From Streptomyces bikiniensis (GTDB lineage: Bacteria > Actinomycetota > Actinomycetes > Streptomycetales > Streptomycetaceae), in NCBI GenBank assembly GCA_000716465.1, contig JNWL01000028.1, forward strand, positions 15,468 through 79,467: a DNA stretch of 64,000 nucleotides, read 5' to 3'. Position 1 is the stretch's first letter. Every line of letters begins with the position of its first letter. The notes under the pieces were generated by a model that made no database searches, was not told the DNA's origin, and was given only the letters and a program-made list of their open reading frames with translations. Positions 8,327 through 16,388 of the stretch are shown in pieces. The position numbers were made by a program, and so were the translations under genes.

Positions 8327-9480
8327 TGGCAGATCACAAGGTTCTCACCGGCGCACACGTCGTGCTGCCGACCGGGATCGTCGAGAACGGACGCGTGATC
8401 GTCGACGGCGGCCTCATCGCCGGCAGCGCGCCGGAGGACGCCGAGCGCATCGACCTGACCGGCCACTGGCTCGTCCCCGGCTTCGTGGACACGCACAACC
8501 ACGGCGGCGGCGGCGCGTCCTTCACCTCCGGCACCGCCGAGGAGGTCCTCCAGGGCGTCCGGACCCACCGCCTGCACGGCACCACCACCACCGTGGCCTC
8601 CCTCGTCACCGGCGAGATGGACTTCCTCACCGAACGGGCCGGGCTCCTCTCCGAGCTGGCCGAGCAGGGCGAGATCGCCGGCATCCACTTCGAGGGCCCG
8701 TTCATCTCCCCCTGCCGCAAGGGCGCCCACGACGAGACGCTGCTGCGCTACCCGGACCCGGCCGAGGTCCGCAAGCTGGTCGACGCCGCGCACGGGCACG
8801 CCAAGATGGTCACCCTCGCCACCGAGCTGCCCGGCGGCCTGGACTCCGTGCGCCTCCTCGCCGAACACGGCGTGATCGCCGCCATCGGCCACACCGACGC
8901 CACGTACGAGCAGACCGTCGCCGCCATCGACGCGGGCGCCACCGTCGCCACCCACCTCTACAACGCGATGCCCGCCCTCGGCCACCGCGCCCCCGGCCCG
9001 ATCGCCGCCCTCCTGGAGGACGAGCGGATCACCGTCGAGCTCATCAACGACGGCACCCACCTGCACCCCGCCGCCCTGGAGCTGGCCTTCCACCACGCGG
9101 GCCCCGGGCGCGTCGCCCTCATCACCGACGCCATGGACGCCGCCGGCTTCGGCGACGGCCGCTACATGCTCGGCCCCCTGGAGGTCGAGGTGAAGGACAG
9201 CGTCGCCCGGCTCGTGGAGGGCGGCTCCATCGCCGGCTCCACCCTCACCCTGGACCGCGCCTTCAAGCGTTCCGTCACCGTCGACGGCCTGCCCGTCGAG
9301 TCGGTCGTCCAGGCCATCTCCGCCAACCCGGCCCGCCTCCTCGGCCTGTACGACCGGGTCGGCTCCCTGGAGCCCGGCAAGGACGCCGACATCGTCGTCC
9401 TCGACGCGGACTTCACCCTCAAGGGCGTCATGCGCAAGGGCGCCTGGGTCGTCGAACCGGCGCTCGCGGCGGCCGTCTGA
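8326..9480 (+). CDS. nagA: N-acetylglucosamine-6-phosphate deacetylase
   Basis: Amidohydrolase that removes acetate from GlcNAc-6-phosphate, giving glucosamine-6-phosphate, the inducer of the DasR regulon. Visible are the metal motif DTHNHGGGG, HFEGPF with the metal-binding Glu, GHTDATYEQ, HLYNAM, and the catalytic Asp in LITDAMDAAGFGDG. Length 384 residues is typical. Its ATG overlaps the kinase stop by one base, so the two are translationally coupled and share the upstream dre site. Confidence 0.95.
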   Translation: MADHKVLTGAHVVLPTGIVENGRVIVDGGLIAGSAPEDAERIDLTGHWLVPGFVDTHNHGGGGASFTSGTAEEVLQGVRTHRLHGTTTTVASLVTGEMDFLTERAGLLSELAEQGEIAGIHFEGPFISPCRKGAHDETLLRYPDPAEVRKLVDAAHGHAKMVTLATELPGGLDSVRLLAEHGVIAAIGHTDATYEQTVAAIDAGATVATHLYNAMPALGHRAPGPIAALLEDERITVELINDGTHLHPAALELAFHHAGPGRVALITDAMDAAGFGDGRYMLGPLEVEVKDSVARLVEGGSIAGSTLTLDRAFKRSVTVDGLPVESVVQAISANPARLLGLYDRVGSLEPGKDADIVVLDADFTLKGVMRKGAWVVEPALAAAV

Positions 9481-9493
9481 TCAGGAGTCATGC

Positions 9494-9533
9494 GGAAGGG
9501 CGGCGGGCCGGGGTCTGGGCCTGCCGCCTTTCC
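9494..9533 (+). terminator. rho-independent-like hairpin after nagA
   Basis: Arms of 16 bases at 9494-9509 and 9518-9533 (14 of 16 paired) around an 8-base loop, 14 bases after the nagA stop. A short T-containing run follows (TTTGG). It separates nagA from the next kinase gene. Confidence 0.65.
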
Positions 9534-9555
9534 TTTGGCATGATCAGGGGCCGTC

Positions 9556-9569
9556 GGAACGTACGTTCC
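9556..9569. promoter_or_regulatory. 14-bp perfect palindrome before the PfkB kinase
   Basis: GGAACGTACGTTCC is fully self-complementary and lies 35 bases upstream of the kinase start, a good place for an operator. No regulator gene is adjacent. Confidence 0.45.
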
Positions 9570-9603
9570 ACGGGTCTTCACAGGGAGTACGGGGGGTGGA
9601 CAG

Positions 9604-10524
9604 GTGATCGTGACGGTCACCCTCAACACGGCGCTGGACCTGACCTACCGGGTCCCCGCCCTCACCCCGCGCGCCTCCCACCGGGTCACCCAGGTGATCG
9701 AGCGCCCCGGCGGCAAGGGGCTCAACGTCGCCCGGGTCCTCGCCGCCCTCGGGTACGAGACCGTCGCCACCGGCTTCGCGGGCGGCGCCACCGGGGCCGT
9801 CCTGCGGGACGGGCTCGCGGCGACCCCGGTCCGGGACGAGCTGGTCGAGACGGCCGGGTCCACCCGCCGCACGGTCGCGGTCGTCGACGCCGCCGACGGG
9901 GACACCACCCAGCTCAACGAGCCGGGGCCGACCGTCACCGCCGCCGAGTGGGACGCCTTCCGGGCCCGGTTCGCCTCGCTCCTCGACGGCGCCGCCGCCG
10001 TCGCCCTGTGCGGCAGCCTCCCGCCGGGCATCCACGTCGGCGCGTACGCGGAGCTCGTCCGGCTCGCGCGCGCCGCCGCCGTGCCCGTCCTCCTCGACAC
10101 CAGCGGCGAGCCGCTGCGGCGGGGCATCGCGGCCCGCCCCGACCTGGTCAAGCCGAACGCGGACGAGCTGGCCCAGCTCACCGGCGCCCGCGAGCCCCGC
10201 CGGGCCACCCTGGACGCGCGCCGCCGGGGGGCCCACGCGGTGGTCTCCTCGCTCGGTCCCGAGGGCCTGCTCGCCGCCACCCCCGAGGGCCTGTGGCGCG
10301 CGACCCCGCCGGCCCCCGTCAAGGGCAACCCGACGGGCGCGGGCGACTCGGCCGTCGCCGGCCTGCTCTCGGGCCTGGTCGACGGCGTCCCCTGGCCGGA
10401 CCGCCTGGTCCGCGCGGTCGCCCTCTCGGCGGCGACGGTCCTCTCCCCGGTGGCGGGGGAGTTCGACGCGGGGGCGTACGAGGAGCTGCTGGGGCGGGTG
10501 AAAACGACGGAGGAGACCCCGTAG
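9604..10524 (+). CDS. 1-phosphofructokinase family (PfkB) hexose kinase
   Basis: A 306-residue PfkB-type kinase. The N-terminal signature GGKGLNVARVLAALGYE and the C-terminal GNPTGAGDSAVAGLLSGL with the catalytic Asp are clear, and the FruK/LacC-like start IVTVTLNTALDLTY places it in the phosphosugar kinase subgroup. Substrate could be fructose-1-phosphate, tagatose-6-phosphate or another sugar phosphate; its position after nagA suggests a role in amino-sugar or hexose catabolism. No PTS genes are adjacent. Start GTG at 9604. Confidence 0.85.
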   Translation: MIVTVTLNTALDLTYRVPALTPRASHRVTQVIERPGGKGLNVARVLAALGYETVATGFAGGATGAVLRDGLAATPVRDELVETAGSTRRTVAVVDAADGDTTQLNEPGPTVTAAEWDAFRARFASLLDGAAAVALCGSLPPGIHVGAYAELVRLARAAAVPVLLDTSGEPLRRGIAARPDLVKPNADELAQLTGAREPRRATLDARRRGAHAVVSSLGPEGLLAATPEGLWRATPPAPVKGNPTGAGDSAVAGLLSGLVDGVPWPDRLVRAVALSAATVLSPVAGEFDAGAYEELLGRVKTTEETP

Positions 10525-10566
10525 GGCCTCCTCCCGGAAGAACTCAGGAACTCGTGACCTCGCGCG

Positions 10567-11553
10567 TCAGCGCTTTCCGGTCTGTCCGGCCTCCAGGTAG
10601 ACCTGGTCCAGGATCGCGTCGCAGGAGTCGCCCGGCTCGCAGGAGATCTTGAGCGAGTTGCTCGTGCCCTGCTTGAGCTTCACGTAGGAGTAGGTGTAGG
10701 TCCACCCCTTCTCCCACTCGCCCTCGGGAGCCTTCGCCCAGTTGGCCATGTTGATCTCGCGGGGCTTCTCGCCGTTGACCGTCAGCGAGGTCTTGGCGTC
10801 CTTGCCGGGCACGCTGTACACGATCCGGAGGGTGTAGTCCCCGGTGCTCGGCACGTCCACGGTCCAGCTCGCGGAGCCGCCCTGGCCGTTGAAGACCACG
10901 TAGGCGCCGCCCGGGCCCTTCGCGCCCTTCACGGCCGTGTCGAGCTTGGCCGGGCCGCCGAGCTGGAGGGTGGCCGCGTCCTGCCTCGGCAGGTCGGTCG
11001 GAGTCGGCTTCGCCGAGCTCGGCTCGCTGCTCGGGGTCTCCGACGGCTGGGAGGACGCCGTCGGCGTGGGCGTGGTGCCGCCCGCCTTGTCGTCCGGGGT
11101 GTCCTTGTTCATGTTGGTGATCACCGCCGCCGCGATGCCGAGCACCACGACCGCGACGACCGCGACCGCGCCGATCAGCAGGCCCCGCGTGTTGGGGCCC
11201 CGGCCCGAGCCGCCGCGCTGCGGGGGCGGCGGGGTCCGGCGGGGCGGCTGGTGGCCGCCGTAGGTCTCGGGCGCGGCGTACTGCGCGTGCGGCTGCCCGT
11301 ACGGCGCCTGCTGCTGCGGCGGCACGTACGGCTGCGCGTGCTGCTGGCCGCCGCCGTACTGGCGGCGGTCGCCGACCGTTCTGACCTGGTTGTACGAGGT
11401 CCGGGGCACGCCCGGCTGAGCGGGGCCGGGACCGGGGTAGCCGTAGCCGCCGCCCTGCGGGGGCTGCGCGCCCGCCGCCCGTCCGTCCTCGTACAGGTAG
11501 CCGAACGGATCGTCGTCCTCGGGCTTGTTCGAGCCGTCGTTACCGGCAGCCAT
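10567..11553 (-). CDS. single-pass membrane protein with CBM6/CBM35-like exterior domain
   Basis: About 328 residues. A cytosolic N-terminal half rich in Gly, Pro, Gln and Tyr (PYVPPQQQAPYGQPHAQY) is followed by one transmembrane helix (LLIGAVAVVAVVVLGIAAAVI), a Thr/Ser/Pro linker, and a C-terminal beta-rich domain with GGAYVVFNGQGGSASWTVDV and DYTLRIVYS, resembling carbohydrate-binding modules of the CBM6/35 type. Two cysteines near the C-terminus (CEPGDSC) could form a disulfide. Three in-frame ATGs (11571, 11562, 11553) are close together; I chose MAAGND at 11553 from memory of orthologues. Ligand unknown. Confidence 0.75.
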   Translation of the reverse strand: MAAGNDGSNKPEDDDPFGYLYEDGRAAGAQPPQGGGYGYPGPGPAQPGVPRTSYNQVRTVGDRRQYGGGQQHAQPYVPPQQQAPYGQPHAQYAAPETYGGHQPPRRTPPPPQRGGSGRGPNTRGLLIGAVAVVAVVVLGIAAAVITNMNKDTPDDKAGGTTPTPTASSQPSETPSSEPSSAKPTPTDLPRQDAATLQLGGPAKLDTAVKGAKGPGGAYVVFNGQGGSASWTVDVPSTGDYTLRIVYSVPGKDAKTSLTVNGEKPREINMANWAKAPEGEWEKGWTYTYSYVKLKQGTSNSLKISCEPGDSCDAILDQVYLEAGQTGKR

Positions 11554-11661
11554 CCGGGTCATCCTCTCCATGCTCGCCAGCCGTCGCCGACCGGGCGAGC
11601 CTACCCCGAACGGGCCATTCCCCGACTCGGACCCTTGACCTGGTGGGGGGTGGCGTGCACG

Positions 11662-13329
11662 TCAGCCGGCTCGGCGCTGGACCTTGGCGCGGGAGCGTTT
11701 CTCCACGTACATGCGCTGGTCGGCGGAGTTCAGGACCTCCTCCACGGACATGCCGCACTCGGCCCAGCCGATGCCGAAACTGGCCCCGACGCGCACCGCG
11801 CGCCCGTCCACCCGGATGGGCGGGATGATCGCGTTCCGGAGGCGTACGGCCAGGTCGGCGGCGTCGGCCGCGCCGAGGCCGTCGGCGAGGACGACGAACT
11901 CGTCGCCGCCGAGCCGGGCGACGGTGTCCCCGTCCCGGACGCCGGTGGTGAGCCGCCGGGCCACCTCGATGAGGACGGCGTCGCCGGTGTGGTGCCCGAA
12001 GCGGTCGTTGATCGACTTGAAGCCGTCGAGGTCGCAGAAGAGGACCGCGAGCCCCTTGGTGCCGTCGTCGGCCTCGCCGCCGGAGGGAGCCACCATGTGC
12101 ACGTGGTGGTCGTACGGGCCCGCGCCGCCCGCCGGCTCGAAGCCGAAGCCGTGCTCGTGCTCGTACGGCTCGTAGCCGGAGCCCGGTCCGGAGCCGGGGA
12201 CGGGCCCGTACCCGTAGCCGTCGCCGTACGCGCCGGGGGCGTCCGCCGGGCGCTCGCAGAGCCGGGCGGAGAGCCGGGAGCGCAGCTCGGCGCTGTTGGG
12301 GAGGCCGGTGAGGGCGTCGTGCGAGGCGCGGTGGGCGAGCTGGAGCTCGTGGCGCTTGCGCTCCTCGATGTCCTCGACGTGGGTGAGGAGGAAGCGGGGG
12401 CCGTCGGCGGTGTCGGCGACGACCGAGTTCCGCAGGGAGACCCAGACGTAGGTGCCGTCGCGGCGGGCGAGCCGCAGCTCGGCCCGGCCGCCCTCGGCGG
12501 AGGTCCGCAGCAGGGTGCCGATGTCCTCGGGGTGGACGAGGTCGGCGAAGGAGTAGCGGCGCATCACGGAGGCGGGCCGGCCGAGGAGCCGGCACAGGGC
12601 GTCGTTGGTGCGCAGGAGCCGGCCGTGCTGGTCGCCGCCCATCTCGGCGATGGCCATGCCGGAGGGGGCGTACTCGAAGGCCTGGCGGAAGGATTCCTCA
12701 CTGGCGCGGAGGGCCTGCTGCTCCCGTTCGAGCCGGACCAGGGCCCGCTGCATGTTGGAGCGGAGGCGGGCGTTGCTGATGGCGATGGCCGACTGCGAGG
12801 CGTACATCTGGAGCGCTTCCTGGCCCCAGGGGCCGGGGTGCCGGCCGTTGCGCGGGCGGTCGACGGATATGACCCCGAGGAGCTCGCGGCCCGATCCCGA
12901 GGCGTACATCGGGGCGTAGAGCCGGTCGTGGGGGTGCCACTCGTCCTCGAAGCGGGGGGCGGGGCCGTCGGTGTGCCACTGGGGGACGTCGTCGTCCAGC
13001 AGGACCCAGCCCTCGGTGTGCGGTATGAACCGCAGGTCGCCCCAGGCGATCCCCATGGAGAGGCGGCGCTCCCAGGCCGCGCGGGAGCCGACCCGGCCGG
13101 TGATCAGGGCCTCGGCGGCGGAGCTTCCGGCGAAGGCGGCGACGACGAGGTCACCGTCGGGGCGCACGAGGTTGACGCAGGCCAGCTCGTAGTTGAGACC
13201 GGCGACCACGCCGTCCGCGACGGTCTGCAGGGTGTCCGCCAGACTGCGGGCGGTGTTGAGGTCCGTCACGACCTGATGCAGCTGCCGCAGGGTCGAGAGA
13301 CGGACGTACGGCTCCGACTCGGTCTCCAT
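11662..13329 (-). CDS. cdgB: GAF-PAS-GGDEF diguanylate cyclase
   Basis: A 555-residue soluble enzyme that makes c-di-GMP. Order: N-terminal helix, GAF-like domain (about 30-190), PAS domain with FRQAFEYAPSGMAIAEM and a PAC tail FLLTHVEDIEERK, then a GGDEF domain with LFCDLDGFKSINDRFGH and the active-site RLGGDEF. A Gly/Tyr/Pro-rich insert (about 345-390) interrupts the start of the GGDEF domain. Length, domain order and location match CdgB of S. coelicolor (SCO4281, from memory). Start ATG at 13329 has GGGAGAG six bases upstream. c-di-GMP controls development in Streptomyces through BldD. Confidence 0.9.
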   Translation of the reverse strand: METESEPYVRLSTLRQLHQVVTDLNTARSLADTLQTVADGVVAGLNYELACVNLVRPDGDLVVAAFAGSSAAEALITGRVGSRAAWERRLSMGIAWGDLRFIPHTEGWVLLDDDVPQWHTDGPAPRFEDEWHPHDRLYAPMYASGSGRELLGVISVDRPRNGRHPGPWGQEALQMYASQSAIAISNARLRSNMQRALVRLEREQQALRASEESFRQAFEYAPSGMAIAEMGGDQHGRLLRTNDALCRLLGRPASVMRRYSFADLVHPEDIGTLLRTSAEGGRAELRLARRDGTYVWVSLRNSVVADTADGPRFLLTHVEDIEERKRHELQLAHRASHDALTGLPNSAELRSRLSARLCERPADAPGAYGDGYGYGPVPGSGPGSGYEPYEHEHGFGFEPAGGAGPYDHHVHMVAPSGGEADDGTKGLAVLFCDLDGFKSINDRFGHHTGDAVLIEVARRLTTGVRDGDTVARLGGDEFVVLADGLGAADAADLAVRLRNAIIPPIRVDGRAVRVGASFGIGWAECGMSVEEVLNSADQRMYVEKRSRAKVQRRAG

Positions 13330-13420
13330 CGCTCGCTCTCCCCGAGACCTCGACAGCAACTCCAGGGTGTCTGATCGGCTTCCTGTCGCACGTTCGCGTT
13401 TCCATGAGGACTGTGTTTGC

Positions 13421-13435
13421 CACTGAATCACAGTG
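13421..13435. promoter_or_regulatory. small inverted repeat upstream of cdgB
   Basis: CACTG-AATCA-CAGTG has perfect five-base arms, 92 bases upstream of the cdgB start. Possible operator; the regulator is not identifiable from the site alone. Confidence 0.35.
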
Positions 13436-13474
13436 AGCTGCGCAGCCGGTACACAGGGTCAGCAAATACTGGCC

Positions 13475-13494
13475 GCTGTGACTCAAGTCACAGC
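13475..13494. promoter_or_regulatory. 20-bp palindrome between cdgB and the flavin reductase
   Basis: GCTGTGACT-CA-AGTCACAGC has perfect nine-base arms. It contains TGACTC and its complement-like half AAGTCA, close to the BldD half-site (TNACNC), but the spacing is one base shorter than the 15-mer consensus. BldD control of cdgB is known from the literature; this site is only a candidate. Confidence 0.45.
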
Positions 13495-13642
13495 AGGTCA
13501 CGGCGGGTCGGCCGGGGCTCGGCGGAGCCGTCGGCGGGAACTTCCGCCGGGCCTCCTCCGGGGGTCCTAGGACCGGCGGGGGGCACGGGCCTGGTCCCCC
13601 CGCCCGATGCGGCCGGCGGGCGGCCGTCCTAGCGTCGGGAGG

Positions 13643-14212
13643 GTGCTGCAGAAGACCGCCTCCCCGCCCCCCGCGACCGACCTGGCGATCCCCCATGCTG
13701 AGGGGGTGAGCAACGAAGAGTTCCGGGCGGCGATGTCCCGCCTCGCGTCGGGCGTGGTCCTGGTGACCGCGCACGACCCCGACGACGGTCCGCGCGGCGA
13801 GGACGTCGGCATGACGGCCACCGCCTTCACGTCGGTCTCGCTCGACCCGCCCCTGGTCCTGATCAGCCTCCGCAACGGCTCCCGCATGGACGACCTGCTT
13901 TCCGAGGTCCCCGTCTGGGCGGTCTCGGTGCTCTCCGAGAACCAGCGGCACATCGCCGGGCGCTTCTCGATGAAGAACCGCGTCAGCGACCGGCTCCTCT
14001 TCGCCGACGTGCCGTACGTCCGGGGCGAGGCGAGCGGCGCCCCGCTCATGGGCGGCGCGCTCTCGGTCCTGGAGTGCCGCACCGAGAACCGGGTCGTGGC
14101 CGGCGACCACACGCTGGTGGTGGGCCGGGTCCTGACGGCGGGCGTGTCGCCGGCGGACGGCAGCGGGCCCCTGACGTACTTCCAGGGGAAGTACCGACAG
14201 CTGGGGCGATAG
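13643..14212 (+). CDS. flavin reductase family protein
   Basis: About 189 residues of the FMN-binding flavin reductase-like family (split barrel). FRAAMSRLASGVVLVTA, GMTATAFTSVSLDPPLVLISL and FAVSVLSENQ-like text mark the fold. Such proteins reduce FMN/FAD with NAD(P)H, often for a partner monooxygenase, but none is adjacent. TAGCGT (13630-13635) lies seven bases before the GTG at 13643, suggesting a leaderless start; a later GTG at 13706 is an alternative. Confidence 0.82.
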   Translation: MLQKTASPPPATDLAIPHAEGVSNEEFRAAMSRLASGVVLVTAHDPDDGPRGEDVGMTATAFTSVSLDPPLVLISLRNGSRMDDLLSEVPVWAVSVLSENQRHIAGRFSMKNRVSDRLLFADVPYVRGEASGAPLMGGALSVLECRTENRVVAGDHTLVVGRVLTAGVSPADGSGPLTYFQGKYRQLGR

Positions 14213-14225
14213 CCCGTCGTCTTTC

Positions 14226-14368
14226 GGGGGCGGCTCCGGTCGCGGCTCGGCCCGGTTGTGCCTCGGCTCCGATCGCGGCTCGGCTCCGATCGCGGCTCGG
14301 CCCGGTTGTGCCTAGGCCCGGTTGTGCCCGGCTCCGGTCGCGGCCCGGTCGCGGCTCGGCTCCGGTCG
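14226..14368. repeat. degenerate tandem repeat between convergent genes
   Basis: Irregular copies of CTCCG(G/A)TCGCGGCTCGGC and GGCCCGGTTGTGCC fill the space between the flavin reductase and arfB, which converge. No coding signal. Confidence 0.7.
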
Positions 14369-14372
14369 CGCC

Positions 14373-14801
14373 TCAGCCCCAGTCGCGGGACCGCCGGGTG
14401 CGCTTGGTCTCCGAGCGCTGCTTCTTCTCCCGCAGCCGCCGCTCGTTGACGCCGCGCGGGATCTTCGTCGGCCTGCGGGGCTTCGGCGGCGGGGCCGTCG
14501 CCTCGGCGAGGAGGGCGGCCAGGCGGACCGCCGCCGTCTCGCGGTTGCGCCACTGCGAGCGGTGCTCCGAGGCCCGTACGGTCACGACCCCGTCGACCAG
14601 GCGGGAGGCGAGCCGCTCCAGGGCGCGGGCCTTCCACACCTCGGGGAGCGCGTCGGTGGCCGCGAGGTCGAAGCGGAGCTCGACCCGCGAGTCGCTGGTG
14701 TTGACGTGCTGTCCGCCCGGACCCGACGAACGCGAGAAACGCCACTGGAGCTCGGCCTCGGGGAGCGAGACGGAGCCGCGAACGGGATACGGACCGGACA
14801 T
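14373..14801 (-). CDS. arfB: alternative ribosome-rescue factor / peptidyl-tRNA hydrolase
   Basis: A 142-residue class-I release-factor-like hydrolase (ArfB/YaeJ/ICT1). The GGQ loop is FSRSSGPGGQHVNTSDSRVE and the basic C-terminal tail KIPRGVNERRLREKKQRSETKRTRRS is the part that enters the empty mRNA channel in this family. It rescues stalled ribosomes independent of a stop codon. The start could be ATG 14810 or 14801; the second, MSGPYPV, is preferred. It converges with the flavin reductase gene across a repeat-filled gap. Confidence 0.9.
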   Translation of the reverse strand: MSGPYPVRGSVSLPEAELQWRFSRSSGPGGQHVNTSDSRVELRFDLAATDALPEVWKARALERLASRLVDGVVTVRASEHRSQWRNRETAAVRLAALLAEATAPPPKPRRPTKIPRGVNERRLREKKQRSETKRTRRSRDWG

Positions 14802-14936
14802 GCCCCCCATGTTCCCCGCACTGGGCCGTCGGAGTCATCCTGATTTCCGTCCGGGACGGTCCGGGACGGAACGGGAACCGTCGGGGGGCCACACGCGTTT
14901 CTCCAGGCGACGACACCACGATGAAAGGGACTTTCC

Positions 14937-15512
14937 ATGGCTGTGAGCCTGTCCAAGGGCGGCAACGTCTCCCTGACCAAGGAGGCCCCGGGCCTCGCCG
15001 CCGTCACCGTGGGCCTCGGCTGGGACGTCCGCACCACCACCGGCACCGACTTCGACCTCGACGCCTCCGCGATCGGTGTGGACGCCGCCGGGAAGGTCGC
15101 CTCCGACGCCCACTTCGTCTTCTTCAACAACAAGTCGACGCCGGACCAGACCATCGTCCACACCGGTGACAACCGCACCGGCGAGGGCGGCGGCGACGAC
15201 GAGCAGATCAACGTCAACCTCGCGGCCCTCCCGCCGAACGTCGACAAGATCGTCTTCCCGGTCTCCATCTACGACGCGGTCTCCCGCTCGCAGAACTTCG
15301 GCCAGGTCCGCAACGCGTACATCCGCATCGTGAACCAGGCCGGCGGCGCCGAGCTCGCCCGCTACGACCTCTCCGAGGACGCGGCGACCGAGACGGCCAT
15401 GGTCTTCGGCGAGCTGTACCGCAACGGCGCGGAGTGGAAGTTCCGCGCGGTCGGCCAGGGCTACGCCTCGGGCCTGGAGGGCATCGCCCGCGACTTCGGC
15501 GTCAACCTCTGA
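14937..15512 (+). CDS. TerD family calcium-binding stress protein
   Basis: A 191-residue TerD/CABP domain protein. [49 protein letters not shown] and [15 protein letters not shown] are the canonical calcium-binding loops; [20 protein letters not shown] and [13 protein letters not shown] close the domain. TerD proteins act in tellurite, phage and envelope stress resistance and in Streptomyces differentiation. This is a single TerD gene, without terA-F neighbours. A second TerD domain occurs in the fusion protein at 29350-31380. GAAAGGGA precedes the ATG. Confidence 0.92.
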   Translation: MAVSLSKGGNVSLTKEAPGLAAVTVGLGWDVRTTTGTDFDLDASAIGVDAAGKVASDAHFVFFNNKSTPDQTIVHTGDNRTGEGGGDDEQINVNLAALPPNVDKIVFPVSIYDAVSRSQNFGQVRNAYIRIVNQAGGAELARYDLSEDAATETAMVFGELYRNGAEWKFRAVGQGYASGLEGIARDFGVNL

Positions 15513-15583
15513 CCTCCGGTCGGAACCTCTGACATCCGACCGGAACCTCTGACCTCCGGTCGGAACCTCTGACGTCCGGCCGG
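15511..15583. repeat. 20-bp tandem repeat abutting the terD stop
   Basis: GACCTCCGGTCGGAACCTCT repeats three times with small changes, plus a partial copy. The first copy starts inside the TGA stop codon. It ends just before a strong palindrome. Confidence 0.85.
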
Positions 15584-15600
15584 CCCATGGGCCGGCACCC

Positions 15601-15660
15601 CGACGCCGGGCTCCGGAACCACACGTGTGGTTCCGGAGCCCGGCGTCGTCGTTTCGTTTT
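15601..15660 (+). terminator. 48-bp perfect palindrome, terD terminator
   Basis: Arms 15601-15624 and 15625-15648 are perfectly complementary with no spacer, followed by TCGTTTCGTTTT. As RNA it would form a very stable hairpin with a U-rich tail, ending terD transcription. A smaller inverted repeat (15578-15595) precedes it. Confidence 0.85.
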
Positions 15661-15751
15661 GAACAAGGTTCCCGCGAACCCTCCCTGGAAGGCGTTTCCC
15701 CCTATAGCGTGCGCCTCTTCGACCAGATGAACGACCCTGTGGGGGGGATCG

Positions 15752-16318
15752 ATGTACGACAACGACGAAGACGGCAGAGAATCCGGAGTCCGGAGCGGAG
15801 TCGGACGGCGGCGCGGGCGGGGGGCCCGGGCGGCCCGACTGGTGCGGCAGACGCTGGCGGGCCTGGCACTCGTCGGCGTCACCGTCGCCTGCGGGCCCGT
15901 GGCGGCCGACGACTCCCCCGCCACCCCGGCCCCGGTCCCCACCTCGGCGACGCCGACCCCGGAGCCGACCCCGACTCCCACGCCAAGCCCGTCCACCGCG
16001 GAGCCCACGCCCAGCGCCACGACCACGGCTCCCCCGCCCACCACCGAGCCGCCGGCGCCGCCGAAGGCGAAGCCCACGACCCGGCCCCCGGCGACGCCGA
16101 AGGCGACCCGGGCCCCGAAGCCCACCACCCAGGCGCCCGCGCCGAAGCGCACGACGGCGGCCGCCGAGGCCACCTGCGAGATCGTCTCCAACGCCGGGAA
16201 CTGCTACGACGCGGGCCAGTTCTGCCGGAAGGCCGACCTGGGCAGGTCCACGCACGCGGCCAACCGACGCATGATCCACTGCGTGATGGACGGCGACCGA
16301 GCCCGCTGGAAGTACTGA
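15752..16318 (+). CDS. Thr/Pro-rich lipoprotein with small Cys-containing C-terminal domain
   Basis: A 188-residue putative lipoprotein of unknown role. A basic N-terminus with a twin-arginine-rich stretch is followed by LAGLALVGVTVACG (lipobox-like T-V-A-C, Cys47), then about 90 residues of Pro/Thr/Ala linker, and a C-terminal domain CEIVSNAGNCYDAGQFC...IHC with four cysteines and His. The linker would carry the small domain across the cell wall. GGGGGG lies four bases before the ATG. The domain recurs in Streptomyces secreted proteins, but I cannot assign a function. Confidence 0.72.
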   Translation: MYDNDEDGRESGVRSGVGRRRGRGARAARLVRQTLAGLALVGVTVACGPVAADDSPATPAPVPTSATPTPEPTPTPTPSPSTAEPTPSATTTAPPPTTEPPAPPKAKPTTRPPATPKATRAPKPTTQAPAPKRTTAAAEATCEIVSNAGNCYDAGQFCRKADLGRSTHAANRRMIHCVMDGDRARWKY

Positions 16319-16332
16319 ACCGCTGACGCGGC

Positions 16333-16367
16333 GAAGGGGCCCGCCGGTGTCTCCGGCGGGCCCCTTC
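16333..16367. terminator. bidirectional terminator
   Basis: Arms 16333-16347 and 16353-16367 are perfectly complementary around a five-base loop, between the convergent lipoprotein and peptidase genes. Confidence 0.8.
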
Positions 16368-16388
16368 ACCACGTGGGCGCACGGCCCG

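Noticed and set aside
9902..10524. Long open frames on both strands opposite the PfkB gene
   Set aside because: They are frame shadows of a strongly recognised gene; the amino acid content is Arg/Pro/Ala-rich nonsense.
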